Source of the DNA: Diplolepis rosae | Taxonomy: Eukaryota > Arthropoda > Insecta > Hymenoptera > Diplolepididae | Direction of reading: 5' to 3' | NCBI GenBank assembly: GCA_030998225.1 | Contig: JAPYXD010000714.1 | Span: 5,952,001-6,016,000, forward strand | DNA length: 64,000 nt | In this document: piece by piece, positions 39,728 to 53,077 of the stretch | How the letters are laid out: every line of letters starts with the position of its first letter | Position numbering within the stretch: position 1 is the first letter of the stretch | Notes under the pieces: model-generated | Told to the model about the DNA's origin: nothing | Databases searched by the model: none | The model's input: only the letters and a program-made list of their open reading frames with translations | Position numbers and translations under genes: made by a program

Positions 39728-40877
39728 CATATGTGATGTCCATAGGTGGTACACTTTTTTCGTTTTATATGTGAATTAACGTTCTAAGTCACTTTTCGTT
39801 AAGACACAGTTTTTCTCTGTACGAGGGCCCTCCGCCCTCGATACATTCAATTTTAAAAACGTTTTATAGTACCTCGAATGATAATACATACATATGTGAA
39901 GTCCGTAGGTGGTAAACTTTTTCGTTTTATATGTGAATTAACTTTCTAAGTCACTTTTCGTTAAGACACAGTTTTTGCTCTTTACGAGGCCTCTCCGCCC
40001 TAGATACATTCAATTTTAAAAATGTTTTATAGTATTTCCAATGATAATACACACATATGTGATGTCCATAGGTGGTACACTTTTTTCGTTTTATATGTAA
40101 ATTAACCGTCTAAGTCAATTTTTGTTCGGACCTTTCACGTTTGGTTTTTACGAGGGCTCTCCGCCCTAGATACATTTGAATTTACTTTTTCTTGTAGTAC
40201 CGCCAATGATAATACATGCATATGTGAAGTCCATAGGTGGTACACTTTTTTCGTTTTATATGTGAATTAACGTTCTAAGTCACTTTACGTTAAGACACAG
40301 TTTTTGCTCCGTACGAGGGCCCTCCGCCCTAGATACATTCAATTTTAAAAGTGTTTTATAGTACCTCCAATGATAATGCATACATATGTGATGTCCATAG
40401 GTGGTACACTTTTTTCGTTTTATATGTAAACTAACCGTCTAAGTCAATTTTCGTTCGGTCCCTTGCACTTTTGGTTTGTACGAGGGCCCTCCGCCCTCGA
40501 TACATTCAATTTTAAAAACGTTTTATAGTACCTCCAATGATAATACATACATATGTGAAGTCCGTAGGTGGTAAACTTTTTTCGTTTTATATGTGAATTA
40601 ACTGTCTATGTCTCTTTCCGTTAAGACACAGTTTTTGCTCTGTACAAGTGCTCTCCGCCCTAGATACATTCAATTTTAAAAACGTTTTATAGTACCTGCA
40701 ATGATTATACATACATATGTGATGTCCATAGGTGGTAAACTTTTTTCGTTTTATATGTGAATTAACGGTCTAAGTCACTTTTCGTTAAGACACAGTTTTT
40801 GCACTGTACAAGGGCTCTCCGCCCTAGATACATTCAATTTTAAAAACGTTTTATAGTACCTCCAATGATAATACATA
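39728..40877. repeat. Mixed A and B units
   Basis: About seven units. The first begins like its partner at 50736 but diverges at about 39781 (CGTTCTAAG against CTGTCTAAG). The TTTACGTTAAG and GTACAAGTGCTC variants are shared with 50.8-51.0 kb. Nothing other than satellite is present. Confidence 0.7.
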
Positions 40878-43196
40878 CATATGTGAAGTCCATAGGTGGT
40901 AAACCTTTTTCGTTTTATATGTGAATTAAGGGTCTAAGTCACTTTTCGTTCGGTCCCTTGCAGTTTTTGCTCCGCTCGAGGGCCCTCCTCCCTAGATACT
41001 TTTGATTTTAATTTTTCTTGTATTACCGCCAATGATAATACATACATATGTGAACTTTTTTCGTTTTATGTGTGAATTAACGGTCTGAGTCACTTTTCGT
41101 TAAGACACAGTTTTTGCTCTGTACGAGGCCTCTCCGCCCTCGATACATTCAATTTTAAAAACGTTTTATAGTACCTCCAATGATAATACATACATATGTG
41201 AAGTGTGTAGGTGGTAAACTTTTTTCGTTTTATATGTGAATTAACTGTCTAAATCTCTTTTCGTTAAGACACAGTTTTTGCTCTGTACAAGGGCTTTCCG
41301 CGCTAGATACATTCAATTTTAAAAATGTTTTATAGTACCTCGAATGATAATACATACATATGTGAAGTCCATAGGTGGTAAACTTTTTTCGTTTTATATG
41401 TAAAATAACCGTCTAACTCAATTTTCGTTCGGCCCTTGCACTTTTGGTTTGTACGAGGGCTCTCTGCCTTCGATACATTTAATTTAAAATTTTTTTATAG
41501 TACCTTCAATGATAATACATACATATGAGATGTCCATAGGTGGTACACTTTTTTCGTTTTATATGTAAATTAACCGTCTAGGTCAATTTTCGTTTGGTCC
41601 CTTGCACTTTTGGTTTGTACGAGGGCTCTCCGCCTTCGATACACTTGATTTAAAATTTTTTTATAGTACTTTCAATGATAATACATACATATGGGATGTC
41701 CATAGGTGGTGAACTTTTTTCGTTTTATATGTAAAATAACCGTCTAAGTCAATTTTCGTTCGGTCCCTTGCAGTTTTTGCTCCGTTCGAGGGCCCTTCGA
41801 CCTAGATACATTTGATTGTAATTTTTCTTGTAGTACCGCCAATGATAATACATACATATGTGAAGTCCATAGGAGGTACACTTTTTTCGTTTTATATGTG
41901 AATTAACGTTCTAAGTCACTTTTCGTTTTGAAACAGTTTTTGCTCTGTACGAGGGCCCTCCGCCCTAGATACATTCAATTTTAAAAGTGTTTTATAGTAC
42001 CTCCAATGATAATGCATACATATGTGAAGTCCATAGGTGGTACACTTTTTTCGTTTTATATGTAAATTAACGGTCTAAGTCAATTTTCGTTCGGTCCCTT
42101 GCACTTTTGGTTTGTACGAGGTCTCTCCGCCTTCGATACATTTAATTTAAAAATTTTTTATAGTACCTTCAATGATAATACATACATAAGTGATGTCCAT
42201 AGGTGGTAAACTTTTTTCGTTTTATATGTAAAATAACCGTCTAAGTCAATTTTCGTTCGGTCCCTTGCAGTTTTTGCTCCGTTCGCGGGCCCTTCGACCT
42301 AGATACATTTGATTGTAATTTTTATTGCAGTAAAGCAAATGATAATACATACATATGTGAAGTCCATAGGAGGTACACTTTTTTCGTTTTATATGTGAAT
42401 TAACGTTCTAAGTCACTTTTCGTTTTGACACAGTTTTTGCTCTGTACGAGGGCCCTCCGCCCTAGATACATTCAATTTTTAAAGTGTTTTATAGTACCTC
42501 CAATGATAATGCATACATATGTGAAGTCCATAGGTGGTACACTTTTTTCGTTTTATATGTAAATTAACCGTCAAAGTCAATTTTCGTTCGGTCCCTTGCA
42601 CTTTTGGTTTGTACGAGGTCTCTCCGCCTTCGATACATTTAATTTAAAAATTTTTTATAGTACCTTCAATGATAATACATACATAAGTGATGTCCATAGG
42701 TGGTAAACTTTTTTCGTTTTATATGTAAAATAACCGTCTAAGTCAATTTTCGTTCGTTCTCTTGCAGTTTTTGCTCCGTTCGAGGGCCCTCCGACCTAGA
42801 TACATTTAATTTTAATTTTTCTTGTAGTACCGCCAATGATAATACATACATATGTGATGTCAATAGGTGGTACACTTTTTTCGTTTTATATGTGAATTAA
42901 CGGTCTAAGTCACTTTTCGTTAAGTCACAGTTTTTGCTCTGTACGAGTGCCCTCCGCGCTAGATACATTCAATTTTGAAAATGTTTTATAGTACATCCAA
43001 TGATAATGCATACATATGAGACGTCCATATGTGGTACACTTTTTTCTTTTTTATGTAAATTAACCGTCTATGTTACTTTTCGTTCAGTCTGTCACAGTTT
43101 TTGCTCTGTATAAGGGCCCTCCGCGCTCGGTACGTTCAATTGTAATTTTTTTTTTAGTAACTCCAATGATAGTGCATACATATGTGATGTCAATAG
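40878..43196. repeat. Partial extra copy of part of the 7.44 kb HOR
   Basis: Unit order matches 54729-57050 at an offset of about 13851 bp and 61857-64000 as well. Check points: deletion unit 41045 and 54896, CATATGGGATG boundary 41688 and 55539, E unit 43013 and 56873. It carries the boundary-loss variant CATACATAAGTGA twice, near 42181 and 42681. It contains two successive near-copies of a three-unit C/A/B set about 500 bp long (about 41840-42340 and 42340-42840). The last part overlaps the start of the 1.75 kb duplicated block. Confidence 0.78.
41045..41192 (+). repeat. 148 bp deletion monomer 6
   Basis: Reads GGTCTGAGTCAC, a change shared only with the units at 52930 and 62022. The tail is class A with CTCGATACATTC. 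Confidence 0.92.
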
Positions 43197-44631
43197 GTGG
43201 TACACTTTTTTCGTTTTATATGTGAATTAACTGTCTAAGTCATTTTTCGTTAAGACACAGTTTTTGCTCTGTACAAGGGCTCTCCGCCCTAGATACATTG
43301 AATTTTAAAAACGTTTTATAGTACCTCCAATGATTATACATACATATGTGATGTCCATAGGTGGTACACTTTTTTCGTTTTATATGTAAACTAACCGTCT
43401 AAGTCAATTTTCGTTCGGTCCCTTGCACTTTTGGTTTGAACGAGGGCCCTCCGCCCTCGATACTTTCAATTATAAAAACGTTTTATAGTACCTCCAATGA
43501 TAATACATACATATGTGAAGTCCGTAGGTGGTAAACTTTTTTCGTTTTATATGTGAATTAACTGTCTAAGTCTCTTTTCGTTAAGACACAGTTTTTGCTC
43601 TGTACAAGGGCTCTCCGCGCTAGATACATTCAATTTTAAAAATGTTTTATAGTACCTCCAATGATATCACATACATATGTGAAGTCCATAGGTGGTAAAC
43701 TTATTTCGTTTTATATGTGAATTAACTGTCTAAGTCATTTTTCGTTAAGACACAGTTTTTGCTCTGTACAAGGGCTCTCCGCCCTAGATACATTCACTTT
43801 TAAAAACGTTTCATAGTACCTCCAATGATTATACATACATATGTGATGTCCATAGGTGGTACACTTTTTTCGTTTTATATGTAAACTAACCGTCTAAGTC
43901 AATTTTCGTTCGGTCCCTTGCACTTTGGCTTGTACGAGGGCCCTCCGCCCTCGATACTTTCAATTTTAAAAACGTTTTATAGTACCTCCAATGATAATAC
44001 ATACATATGTGAAGTCCGTAGGTGGTAAACTTTTTTCGTTTTATATGTGAATTAACTGTCTAAGTCTCTTTTCGTTAAGACACAGTTTTTGCTCTGTACA
44101 AGGGCTCTCCGCGCTAGATACATTCAATTTTAAAAATGTTTTATAGTACCTCGAATGATAATACATACATATGTGAAGTCCATAGGTGGTAAACTTTTTT
44201 CGTTTTATATGTGAATTAAGGGTATAATTCACTTTTCGTTCGGTCCCTTGCAGTTTTTGCTCCGCTCGAGGGCCCTCCTCCCTAGATACTTTTGATTTTA
44301 ATTTTTCTTGTATTACCGCCAATGATAATACATACATATGTGAACTTTTTTCGTTTTATGTGTGAATTAACGGTCTAAGTCACTTTTCGTTAAGACACAG
44401 TTTTTGCTCTGTACGAGGCCTCTCCGCCCTAGATACATTCAATTTTAAAAATGTTTTATAGTACCTCCAATGTTAATACATTCATATGTGAAGTCCATAG
44501 GTGGTACACTTTTTTCGTTTTGTACGTAAATTAACCGTCTAACTCAATTTTCGTTCGGCCCTTGCACTTTTGGTTTGTACGAGGGCTCTCCGCCTTCGAT
44601 ACATTTAATTTAAAATTTTTTTATAGTACCT
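42876..44631. repeat. 1.75 kb duplicated block, copy b
   Basis: Partner of 33175-34930. Single-base differences and one change of tail (CTCCAATGATATCAC here, CTCGAATGATAATAC there) are visible, but unit number and order are the same. The reverse strand across 44041-44337 has the same 98-codon accidental frame as 34340-34636, an independent sign of near identity. Confidence 0.82.
44335..44482 (+). repeat. 148 bp deletion monomer 7
   Basis: Partner of 34634 in the 1.75 kb duplicated block; GGGTATAATTC in the unit before. Confidence 0.92.
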
Positions 44632-47120
44632 TCAATGATAATACATACATATGTGATGTCCATAGGTGGTAAACTTTTTTCGTTTTATATGTGAATTAAC
44701 GGTCTAAGTCACTTTTCGTTAAGTCACAGTTTTTGCTCTGTACGAGTGCCCTCCGCGCTAGATACATTCAATTTTGAAAATGTTTTATAGTACATCCAAT
44801 GATAATGCATACATATGAGACGTCCATATGTGGTACACTTTTTTCTTTTTTATGTAAATTAACCGTCTATGTTACTTTTCGTTCAGTCTGTCACAGTTTT
44901 TGCTCTGTATAAGGGCCCTCCGCGCTCGGTACGTTCAATTGTAATTTTTTTTTTAGTAACTCCAATGATAGTGCATACATATGTGATGTCAATAGGTGGT
45001 ACACTTTTTTCGTTTCATATGTGAATTAACGGTCTAAGTCACTTTTCGTTAAGCCACAGTTTTCCCTCTGTACGAGTGCCCCCCGCCCTAGATACATTCA
45101 ATTGTGAAAATTTTTTATAGTGCCTCCAATGATAATGCAAACATATTAGACGTCCATATGTGGTACACTTTTTTCTTTTTCATGTAAATTAACCGACTAT
45201 GTTACTTTTCGTTCAGTCTGTCACAGTTTTTGCTCTGTATAAGGGCCCTCCGCCCTAGATAAATATAATTTTAATTTTTTTTGTAATACCTCCAATGATA
45301 ATACATACATATGTGATGTCCATAGGTGGTACCCTTTTTTCTTTTTTATTTAAATTAACCGTCTATGTCACTTTTCGTCCGATCCTTGCAGTTTTTGCTC
45401 TGTGCGAGGACCCTCCGCCCTCAGTACATTTAATTTTAATTTTTTTTTTAGTACCTCCAATGATTACGCATACATATGTGATGTCCATAGGCGGTAAACG
45501 TTTTTCGTTTCATATGTGAATTAACTGTCTAAGTCACTTTTCGTTAAGTCACAGTTTTTGCTCTGTTCGAGTGGCCTCCGCCCTAGATACATTCAATTTT
45601 GAAAATATTTATAGTACATCCAATGATATCACATACATATGTGAAGTCCATAGGTGGTGCACTTTTTTCGTTTTATATGTAAATTAACAGTCTAAGTCAA
45701 TTTTCGTTCGGTCCCTTGCACTTTTGGTTTGTACGAGGGCTCTCCGCCTTCGATACATTTAATTAAAAAATTTTTTATAGTACCTTTAATGATAATACAT
45801 ACATATGCGATGTCCATAGGTGGTACACTTTTTTCGTTTTATATGTAAATTAACCGTCTAATTCAATTTTCGTTCGGTCCCTTGCACTTTTGGTTTGCAA
45901 GAGGGCCCTCCGCTCTAGATACATTTGAATTTACTTTTTCTTGTAGTACCGCCAATGATAATACATGCATATGTGAAGTCCATAGGTGGTACACTTTTTT
46001 CGTTTTATATGTGAATTAACGTTCTAAGTCACTTTACGTTAAGACACAGTTTTTCTCTGTACGAGGGCCCTCCGCCCTCGATACATTCAATTTTAAAAAC
46101 GTTTTATAGTACCTCCAATGATAATACATACATATGTGAAGTCCGTAGGTGGTAAACTTTTTTCGTTTTATATGTGAATTAACTGTCTAAGTCCCTTTTC
46201 GTCAAGACACAGTTTTCGCTCTGTACAAGGGCTCTCCGCGCTAGATAGATTCAATTTTAAAAATGTTTTATAGTACCTCGAATGATAATACATACATATG
46301 TGAAGTCCATAGGTGGTAAACTTTTTTCGTTTTATATGTGAATTAACGGTCTAAGTCACTTTCCGTTAAGACACAGTTTTTGCTCTGTACAAGGGCTCTC
46401 CGCCCTAGATACATTCAATTTTAAAAACGTTTTATAGTACCTCCAATGATTATACATACATATGTGATGTCCATAGGTGGTACACTTTTTTCGTTTTATA
46501 TGTAAACTAACCGTCTAAGTCAATTTTCGTTCGTTCCATTGCACTTTGGTTTGTACGAGGGCCCTCCGCCCTCGATACTTTCAATTTTAAAAACGTTTTA
46601 TAGTACCTCCAATGATAATACATACATATGTGAAGTCCGTAGGTGGTAAACTTTTTTCGTTTTATATGTGAATTAACTGTCTAAGTCTCTTTTCGTTAAG
46701 ACAAAGTTTTTGCTCTGTACAAGGGCTCTCCGCGCTAGATACATTCAATTTTAAAAGTGTTTTATAGTACCTCGAGTGATAATACATACATATGTGAAGT
46801 CCATAGGTGGTAAACTTTTTCGTTTTATATGTGAATTAACGGTCTAAGTCACTTTTCGTTAAGACACAGTTTTTGCTCTGTACGAGGGCTCTCCGCCCTA
46901 GATACATTCAATTTTAAAAATGTTTTATATTACGTCCAATGTTAATACATTCATATGTGAAGTCCATAGGTGGTACACTTTTTTCGTTTTATATGTAAAA
47001 TAACCGTCTAACTCAATTTTCGTTCGGCCCTTGCACTTTTGGTTTGTACGAGGGCTCACCGCCGTCGATACATTTAATTTCAAATTTTTTTATAGTACCT
47101 TCAATGATATATATACATAT
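44632..47120. repeat. Mixed block, partner of 35.65-37.75 kb
   Basis: Opens with D and E units like those at 1.2-2.1 kb: the TTTTTTCTTTTTTATTT unit at about 45330 closely matches about 2000. It then follows 35.65-37.75 kb in order, with GCTCTAGATACATTTG, CATGCATATG, TTACGTTAAG and the AGATAGATTC A unit. It therefore joins material found separately at the left end and in the middle of the window. Confidence 0.74.
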
Positions 47121-49250
47121 GCGATGTCCATAGGTGGTACACCTTTTTCGTTTTATATGTGAATTAAGGGTCTAAGTCACTTTTCGTTCGGTCCCTTGCA
47201 GTTTTTGCTCCGCTCGAGGGCCCTCCTCCCTAGATACTTTTGATTTTAATTTTTCTTGTATTACCGCCAATGATAATACATACATATGTGAACTTTTTTC
47301 GTTTTATGTGTGAATTAACGGTCTAAGTCACTTTTCGTTAAGACACAGTTTTTGCTCTGTACGAGGCCTCTCCGCCCTAGATACATTCAATTTTAAAAAT
47401 GTTTTATAGTACGTCCAATGTTAATACATTCATATGTGAAGTCCATAGGTGGTACACTTTTTTCGTTTTATATGTAAAATAACCGTCTAACTCAATTTTC
47501 GTTCGGTCCTTGCACTTTTGGTTTGTACGAGGGCTCTCTGCCTTCGATACATTTAATTTCAAATTTTTTTATAGTACCTTCAATGATATATATACATATG
47601 CGATGTCCATAGGTGGTACACTTTTTTCGTTTTATATGTAAATTAACCGTCTAAGTCAATTTTCGTTTGGTCCCTTGCACTTTTGGTTTGTACGAGGGCT
47701 CTCCGCCTTCGATACATTTGATTTAAAATTTTATTATAGTACTTTCAATGATAATACATACATATGTGATGTCCATAGGTGGTGAACTTTTTTCGTTTTA
47801 TATGTAAAATAACCGTCTAAGTCAATTTTCGTTCGGTCCCTTGCAGTTTTTGCTCCGTTCGAGGGCCCTTCGATCTAGATACATTTGATTGTAATTTTTC
47901 TTGCAGTACCGCCAATGATAATACATACATATGTGAAGTCCATAGGAGGTACACTTTTTTCGTTTTATATGTGAATTAACGTTCTAAGTCACTTTTCGTT
48001 TTGACACAGTTTTTGCTCTGTACGAGGGCCCTCCGCCCTAGATACATTCAATTTTAAAAGTGTTTTATAGTACCTCCAATGATAATGCATACATATGTGA
48101 AGTCCATAGGTGGTACACTTTTTTTCGTTTTATATGTAAATTAACCGTCTAAGTCAATTTTCGTTCGGTCCCTTGCACTTTTGGTTTGTACGAGGTCTCT
48201 CCGCCTTCGATACATTTAATTTAAAATTTTTTTATAGTACCTTCAATGATAATACATACATATGTGATGTCCATAGGTGGTAAACTTTTTTCGTTTTATA
48301 TGTAAAATAACCGTCTAAGTCAATTTTCGTTCGGTCTCTTGCAGTTTTTGCTCCGTTCGAGGGCCCTCCGACCTATATAAATTTAATTTTAATTTTTCTT
48401 GTATTACCGCCAATGATAATAAATACATATGTGATGTCAATAGGTGGTACACTTTTTTCGTTTTATATGTGAATTAACGGTCTAAGTCACTTTTCGTTAA
48501 GTCACAGTTTTTGCTCTGTACGAGTGCCCTCCGCGCTAGATACATTCAATTTTGAAAATGTTTTATAGTACATTCAATGATAATGCATACATATGAGACG
48601 TCCATAGGTGGTACACTTTTTTCTTTTTTATGTAAATTAACCGTCTATGTTACTTTTCGTTCAGTCCGTCACAGTTTTTGCTCTGTATAAGGGCCCTCCG
48701 CGCTCGGTATGTTCAATTGTAATTTTTTTTTTAGTAACTCCAATGATAATACATACATATGTGATGTCCATAGGTGGTACACTTTTTTCGTTTTATATGT
48801 AAATTAACCGTCTAAGTCAATTTTCGTTCGGTCCCTTGCACTTTTGGTTTGTACGAGGGCTCTCCGCCTTCGATACATTTAATTAAAAAATTTTTTATAG
48901 TACCTTTAATGATAATACATACATATGCGATGTCCATAGGTGGTACACTTTTTTCGTTTTATATGTAAATTAACCGTCTAAGTCAATTTTCGTTCGGTCC
49001 CTTGCACTTTTGGTTTGCAAGAGGGCCCTCCGCCCTAGATACATTTGAATTTACTTTTTCTTGTAGTACCGCCAATGATAATACATGCATATGTGAAGTC
49101 CATAGGTGGTACACTTTTTTCGTTTTATATGTGAATTAACGTTCTAAGTCACTTTACGTTAAGACACAGTTTTTGCTCCGTACGAGGGCTCTCCGCCCTA
49201 GATACATTCAATTTTAAAAACGTTTTATAGCACCTCAATGATTATACATA
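47121..49250. repeat. Segment of the 8.59 kb HOR, then E/B units
   Basis: From the deletion unit at 47283 to about 48480 the order matches 20780-21980 at an offset of 26503 bp, including the rare GCAGTACCGCC reading (47903 and 21401). A patch of an HOR centred 20 kb away thus lies within the later region. An E unit (about 48590) and B units with CATGCATATG follow, leading to the nine-unit block. Confidence 0.74.
47283..47430 (+). repeat. 148 bp deletion monomer 8
   Basis: Partner of 20780 at offset 26503; AATGTTAATACATT tail as in the 8.59 kb HOR. Confidence 0.92.
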
Positions 49251-50735
49251 CATATGTGATGTCCATAGGTGGTACACTTTTTTCGTTTTATATGTGAATT
49301 AACTGTCTAAGTCACTTTTCGTTAAGACATAGTTTTTGCTCTGTACAAGGGCTCTCCGCCCTAGATACATTCAATTTTAAAAACGTTTTATAGTACCTGC
49401 AATGATTATACATACATATGTGATGTCCATATGTTGTAAACTTCTTTCGTTTTATACGTAAATTAATCGTCTAAGTCAATTTTCGTTCGGTCCATTGCAG
49501 TTTTTGCTCCGTTCGAGGGCCCTCCGCCCTTGATACATTTGATCTTAATTTTTCTTGTTGTACCGCCAATGATAATACATACATATGTGATGTCCATAGG
49601 TGGTACACTTTTTTCGTTTTATATGTAAACAAACCGTCTAAGTCAATTTTCATTCGGTCCCTTGCACTTTGGGTTTGTACGAGGGCCCTCCACCCTCGAT
49701 ACATTCAATTTTAAAAACGTTTTATAGTACCTCCAATGATAATACATACATATGTGAAGTCCATAGGTGGTAAACTTTTTTCGTTTTATATGTGAATTAA
49801 CTGTCTAAGTCTCTCTTCGTTAAGACACAGTTTTTGCTCTGTACGAGGCCTCTCCGCCCTAGATACATTCAATTTTAAAAATGTTTTATAGTACCTCGAA
49901 TGATAATACATACATATGTGAAGTCCATAGGTGGTAAACTTTTTTCGTTTTATATGTGAATTAACGGTCTAAGTCACTTTTCGTTAAGACACAGTTTTTG
50001 CTCTGTACAAGGGCTCTCCGCCCAAGATACATTCAATTTTGAAAATGTTTTATAGTACATCCAATGATAATGCATACATATGAGACGTCCATAGGTGGTA
50101 CACTTTTTTCGTTTTATATGTAAATTAACCGTCTAAGTCAATTTTTGTTCGGCCCTTGCACTTTTGGTTTGTACGAGGGCTCTCCGCCTTAGATACATTT
50201 GAATTTACTTTTTCTTGTAGTACCGCCAATGATAATACATGCATATGTGAAGTCCATAGGTGGTACACTTTTTTCGTTTTATATGTGAATTAACGTTCTA
50301 AGTCACTTTACGTTAAGACACAGTTTTTGCTCTGTACGAGGGCCCTCCGCCCTAGATACATTCAATTTTAAAAGTGTTTTATAGTACCTCCAATGATAAT
50401 GCATACATATGTGATGTCCATAGGTGGTACACTTTTTTCGTTTTATATGTAAACTAACCGTCTAAGTCAATTTTCGTTCGGTCCCTTGCACTTTTGGTTT
50501 GTACGAGGGCCCTCCGCCCTCGATACATTCAATTTTAAAAACGTTTTATAGTACCAACAATGATAATACATACATATGTGAAGTCCGTAGGTGGTAAACT
50601 TTTTTTGTTTTATATGTGAATTAACTGTCTAAGTCTCTTTCCGTTAAGACACAGATTTTGCTCCGTACAAGGGCTCTCCGCCCTAGATACATTCAATTTT
50701 AAAAACGTTTTATAGCACCTCAATGATTATACATA
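49251..50735. repeat. Nine-unit duplicated block, copy b
   Basis: Partner of 38243-39727. Reverse-strand frames of 77 codons with identical translation at 38463, 49471, 51823 and 59266 show that the C/B pair inside this block was copied at least four times with little divergence. The differing patch falls at about 50038-50103, where this copy has GAAAATG, CATCCAATGATAATGC and CATATGAGACG readings. Confidence 0.82.
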
Positions 50736-51230
50736 CATATGTGATGTCCATAGGTGGTACACTTTTTTCGTTTTATATGTGAATTAACTGTCTAAGTCAC
50801 TTTACGTTAAGACACAGTTTTTGCTCTGTACGAGGGCCCTCCGCCCTCGATACATTCAATTTTAAAAACGTTTTATAGTACCTCCAATGATAATACATAC
50901 ATATGTGAAGTCCGTAGGTGGTAAACTTTTTTCGTTTTATATGTGAATTAACTGTCTATGTCTCTTTCCGTTAAGACACAGTTTTTGCTCTGTACAAGTG
51001 CTCTCCGCCCTAGATACATTCAATTTTAAAAACGTTTTATAGTACCTGCAATGATTATACATACATATGTGATGTCCATAGGTGGTAAACTTTTTTCGTT
51101 TTATATTTAAACTAACCGTCTAAGTCAATTTTCGTTCGGTCCCTTGCACTTTTGGTTTGAACGAGGGCCCTCCTCCCTCGATATGCTCAATTTTAAAAAC
51201 GTTTTATAGTATCTCCAATGATAATACATA
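50736..51230. repeat. Short A/B stretch before the 7.44 kb HOR
   Basis: Three units. The second has GTACAAGTGCTC, shared with about 40646. The third has the shortened reading TATATTTAAACTAACC and CTCGATATGCTC. That last reading recurs at about 58620, just before the second HOR copy, so the repeat boundary could be drawn slightly earlier. Confidence 0.7.
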
Positions 51231-51558
51231 CATATGTGAAGTCCGTAGGTGGTAAACTTTTTTCGTTTTATATGTGAATTAACTGTCTAAGTCCCTTTTC
51301 GTCAAGACACAGTTTTCGCTCTGTACAAGGGCTCTCCGCGCTAGATAGATTCAATTTTAAAAATGTTTTATAGTACCTCGAATGATAATACATACATATG
51401 TGAAGTCCATAGGTGGTAAACTTTTTTCGTTTTATATGTGAATTAACGGTCTAAGTCACTTTTCGTTAAGACACAGTTTTTGCTCTGTACAAGGGCTCAC
51501 CGCCGTAGATACATTCAATTTTAAAAACGTTTTATAGTACCTCCAATGATTATACATA

Positions 51559-51766
51559 CATATGTGATGTCCATAGGTGGTACACTTTTTTCGTTTTATA
51601 TGTAAACTAACCGTCTAAGTCAATTTTCGTTCGAACCCTTGCACTTTTGGTTAACTGTCTAAGTCACTTTTCGTTAAGACAAAGTTTTTGCTCTGTACAA
51701 GGGCTCTCCGCCCTAGATACATTCAATTTTAAAAACGTTTTATAGTACCTGTAATGATTATACATA
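51559..51766 (+). repeat. 208 bp junction monomer
   Basis: A B unit runs to GCACTTTTGGTT and then jumps back to AACTGTCTAAGTCAC of a class A unit, repeating about 44 bp of the middle of the monomer. The joint shares TT between donor and acceptor. Just upstream it reads GTTCGAACCC, against GTTCGGTCCC in most B units. Confidence 0.9.
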
Positions 51767-52929
51767 CATATGTGATGTCCATATGTTGTAAACTTCTTTC
51801 GTTTTATACGTAAATTAATCGTCTAAGTCAATTTTCGTTCGGTCCATTGCAGTTTTTGCTCCGTTCGAGGGCCCTCCGCCCTTGATACATTTGATCTTAA
51901 TTTTTCTTGTTGTACCGCCAATGATAATACATACATATGTGATGTCCATAGGTGGTACACTTTTTTCGTTTTATATGTAAACAAACCGTCTAAGTCAATT
52001 TTCATTCGGTCCCTTGCACTTTGGGTTTGTACGAGGGCCCTCCACCCTCGATACATTCAATTTTAAAAACGTTTTATAGTACCTCCAATGATAATACATA
52101 CATATGTGAAGTCCATAGGTGGTAAACTTTTTTCGTTTTATATGTGAATTAACGGTCTAAGTCACTTTTCGTTAAGACACAGTTTTTGCTCTGTACAAGG
52201 GCTCTCCGCCCAAGATACATTCAATTTTAAAAACGTTTTATAGTACCTCCAATGATTATACATACATATGTGATGTCCATAGGTGGTACACTTTTTTCGT
52301 TTTATATGTAAACTAACCGTCTAAGTCAATTTTCGTTCGGTCCCTTGCACTTTTGGTTTGTACGAGGGCCCTCCGCCCTCGATACATTCAATTTTAAAAA
52401 CGTTTTATAGTACCTCCAATGATAATACATACATATGTGAAGTGTGTAGGTGGTAAACTTTTTTCGTTTTATATGTGAATTAACTGTCTAAGTCTCTTTT
52501 CGTTAAGACACAGTTTTTGCTCTGTACAAGGGCTCTCCGCCCTAGATACATTCAATTTTAAAAACGTTTTATAGTACCTCCAATGATTATACATACATAT
52601 GTGATGTCCATAGGTGGTACACTTTTTTCGTTTTATATGTAAACTAACCGTCTAAGTCAATTTTCGTTCGGTCCCTTGCACTTTTGGTTTGTACGAGGGC
52701 CCTCCGCCCTCGATACATTCAATTTTAAAAACGTTTTATAGTACCTCCAATGATAATACATACATATGTGAAGTCCATAGGTGGTAAACCTTTTTCGTTT
52801 TATATGTGAATTAAGGGTCTAAGTCACTTTTCGTTCGGTCCCTTGCAGTTTTTGCTCCGCTCGAGGGCCCTCCTCCCTAGATACTTTTGATTTTAATTTT
52901 TCTTGTATTACCGCCAATGATAATACATA

Positions 52930-53077
52930 CATATGTGAACTTTTTTCGTTTTATGTGTGAATTAACGGTCTGAGTCACTTTTCGTTAAGACACAGTTTTT
53001 GCTCTGTACGAGGCCTCTCCGCCCTCGATACATTCAATTTTAAAAACGTTTTATAGTACCTCCAATGATAATACATA
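52930..53077 (+). repeat. 148 bp deletion monomer 9
   Basis: Second half of a 315 bp two-unit insertion (52763-53077) that is absent from the matching place in the next 7.44 kb HOR copy (60205). Shares GGTCTGAG with 41045 and 62022. Confidence 0.92.

Noticed and set aside
51628..51640. GTTCGAACC and GTTCGATCC (11923, 20517, 29104) match the RNA polymerase III B-box pattern
   Set aside because: There is no A box at the right distance, no tRNA-like fold and no SINE structure. Most B units have GTTCGGTCC, so these are single-base variants of the satellite.
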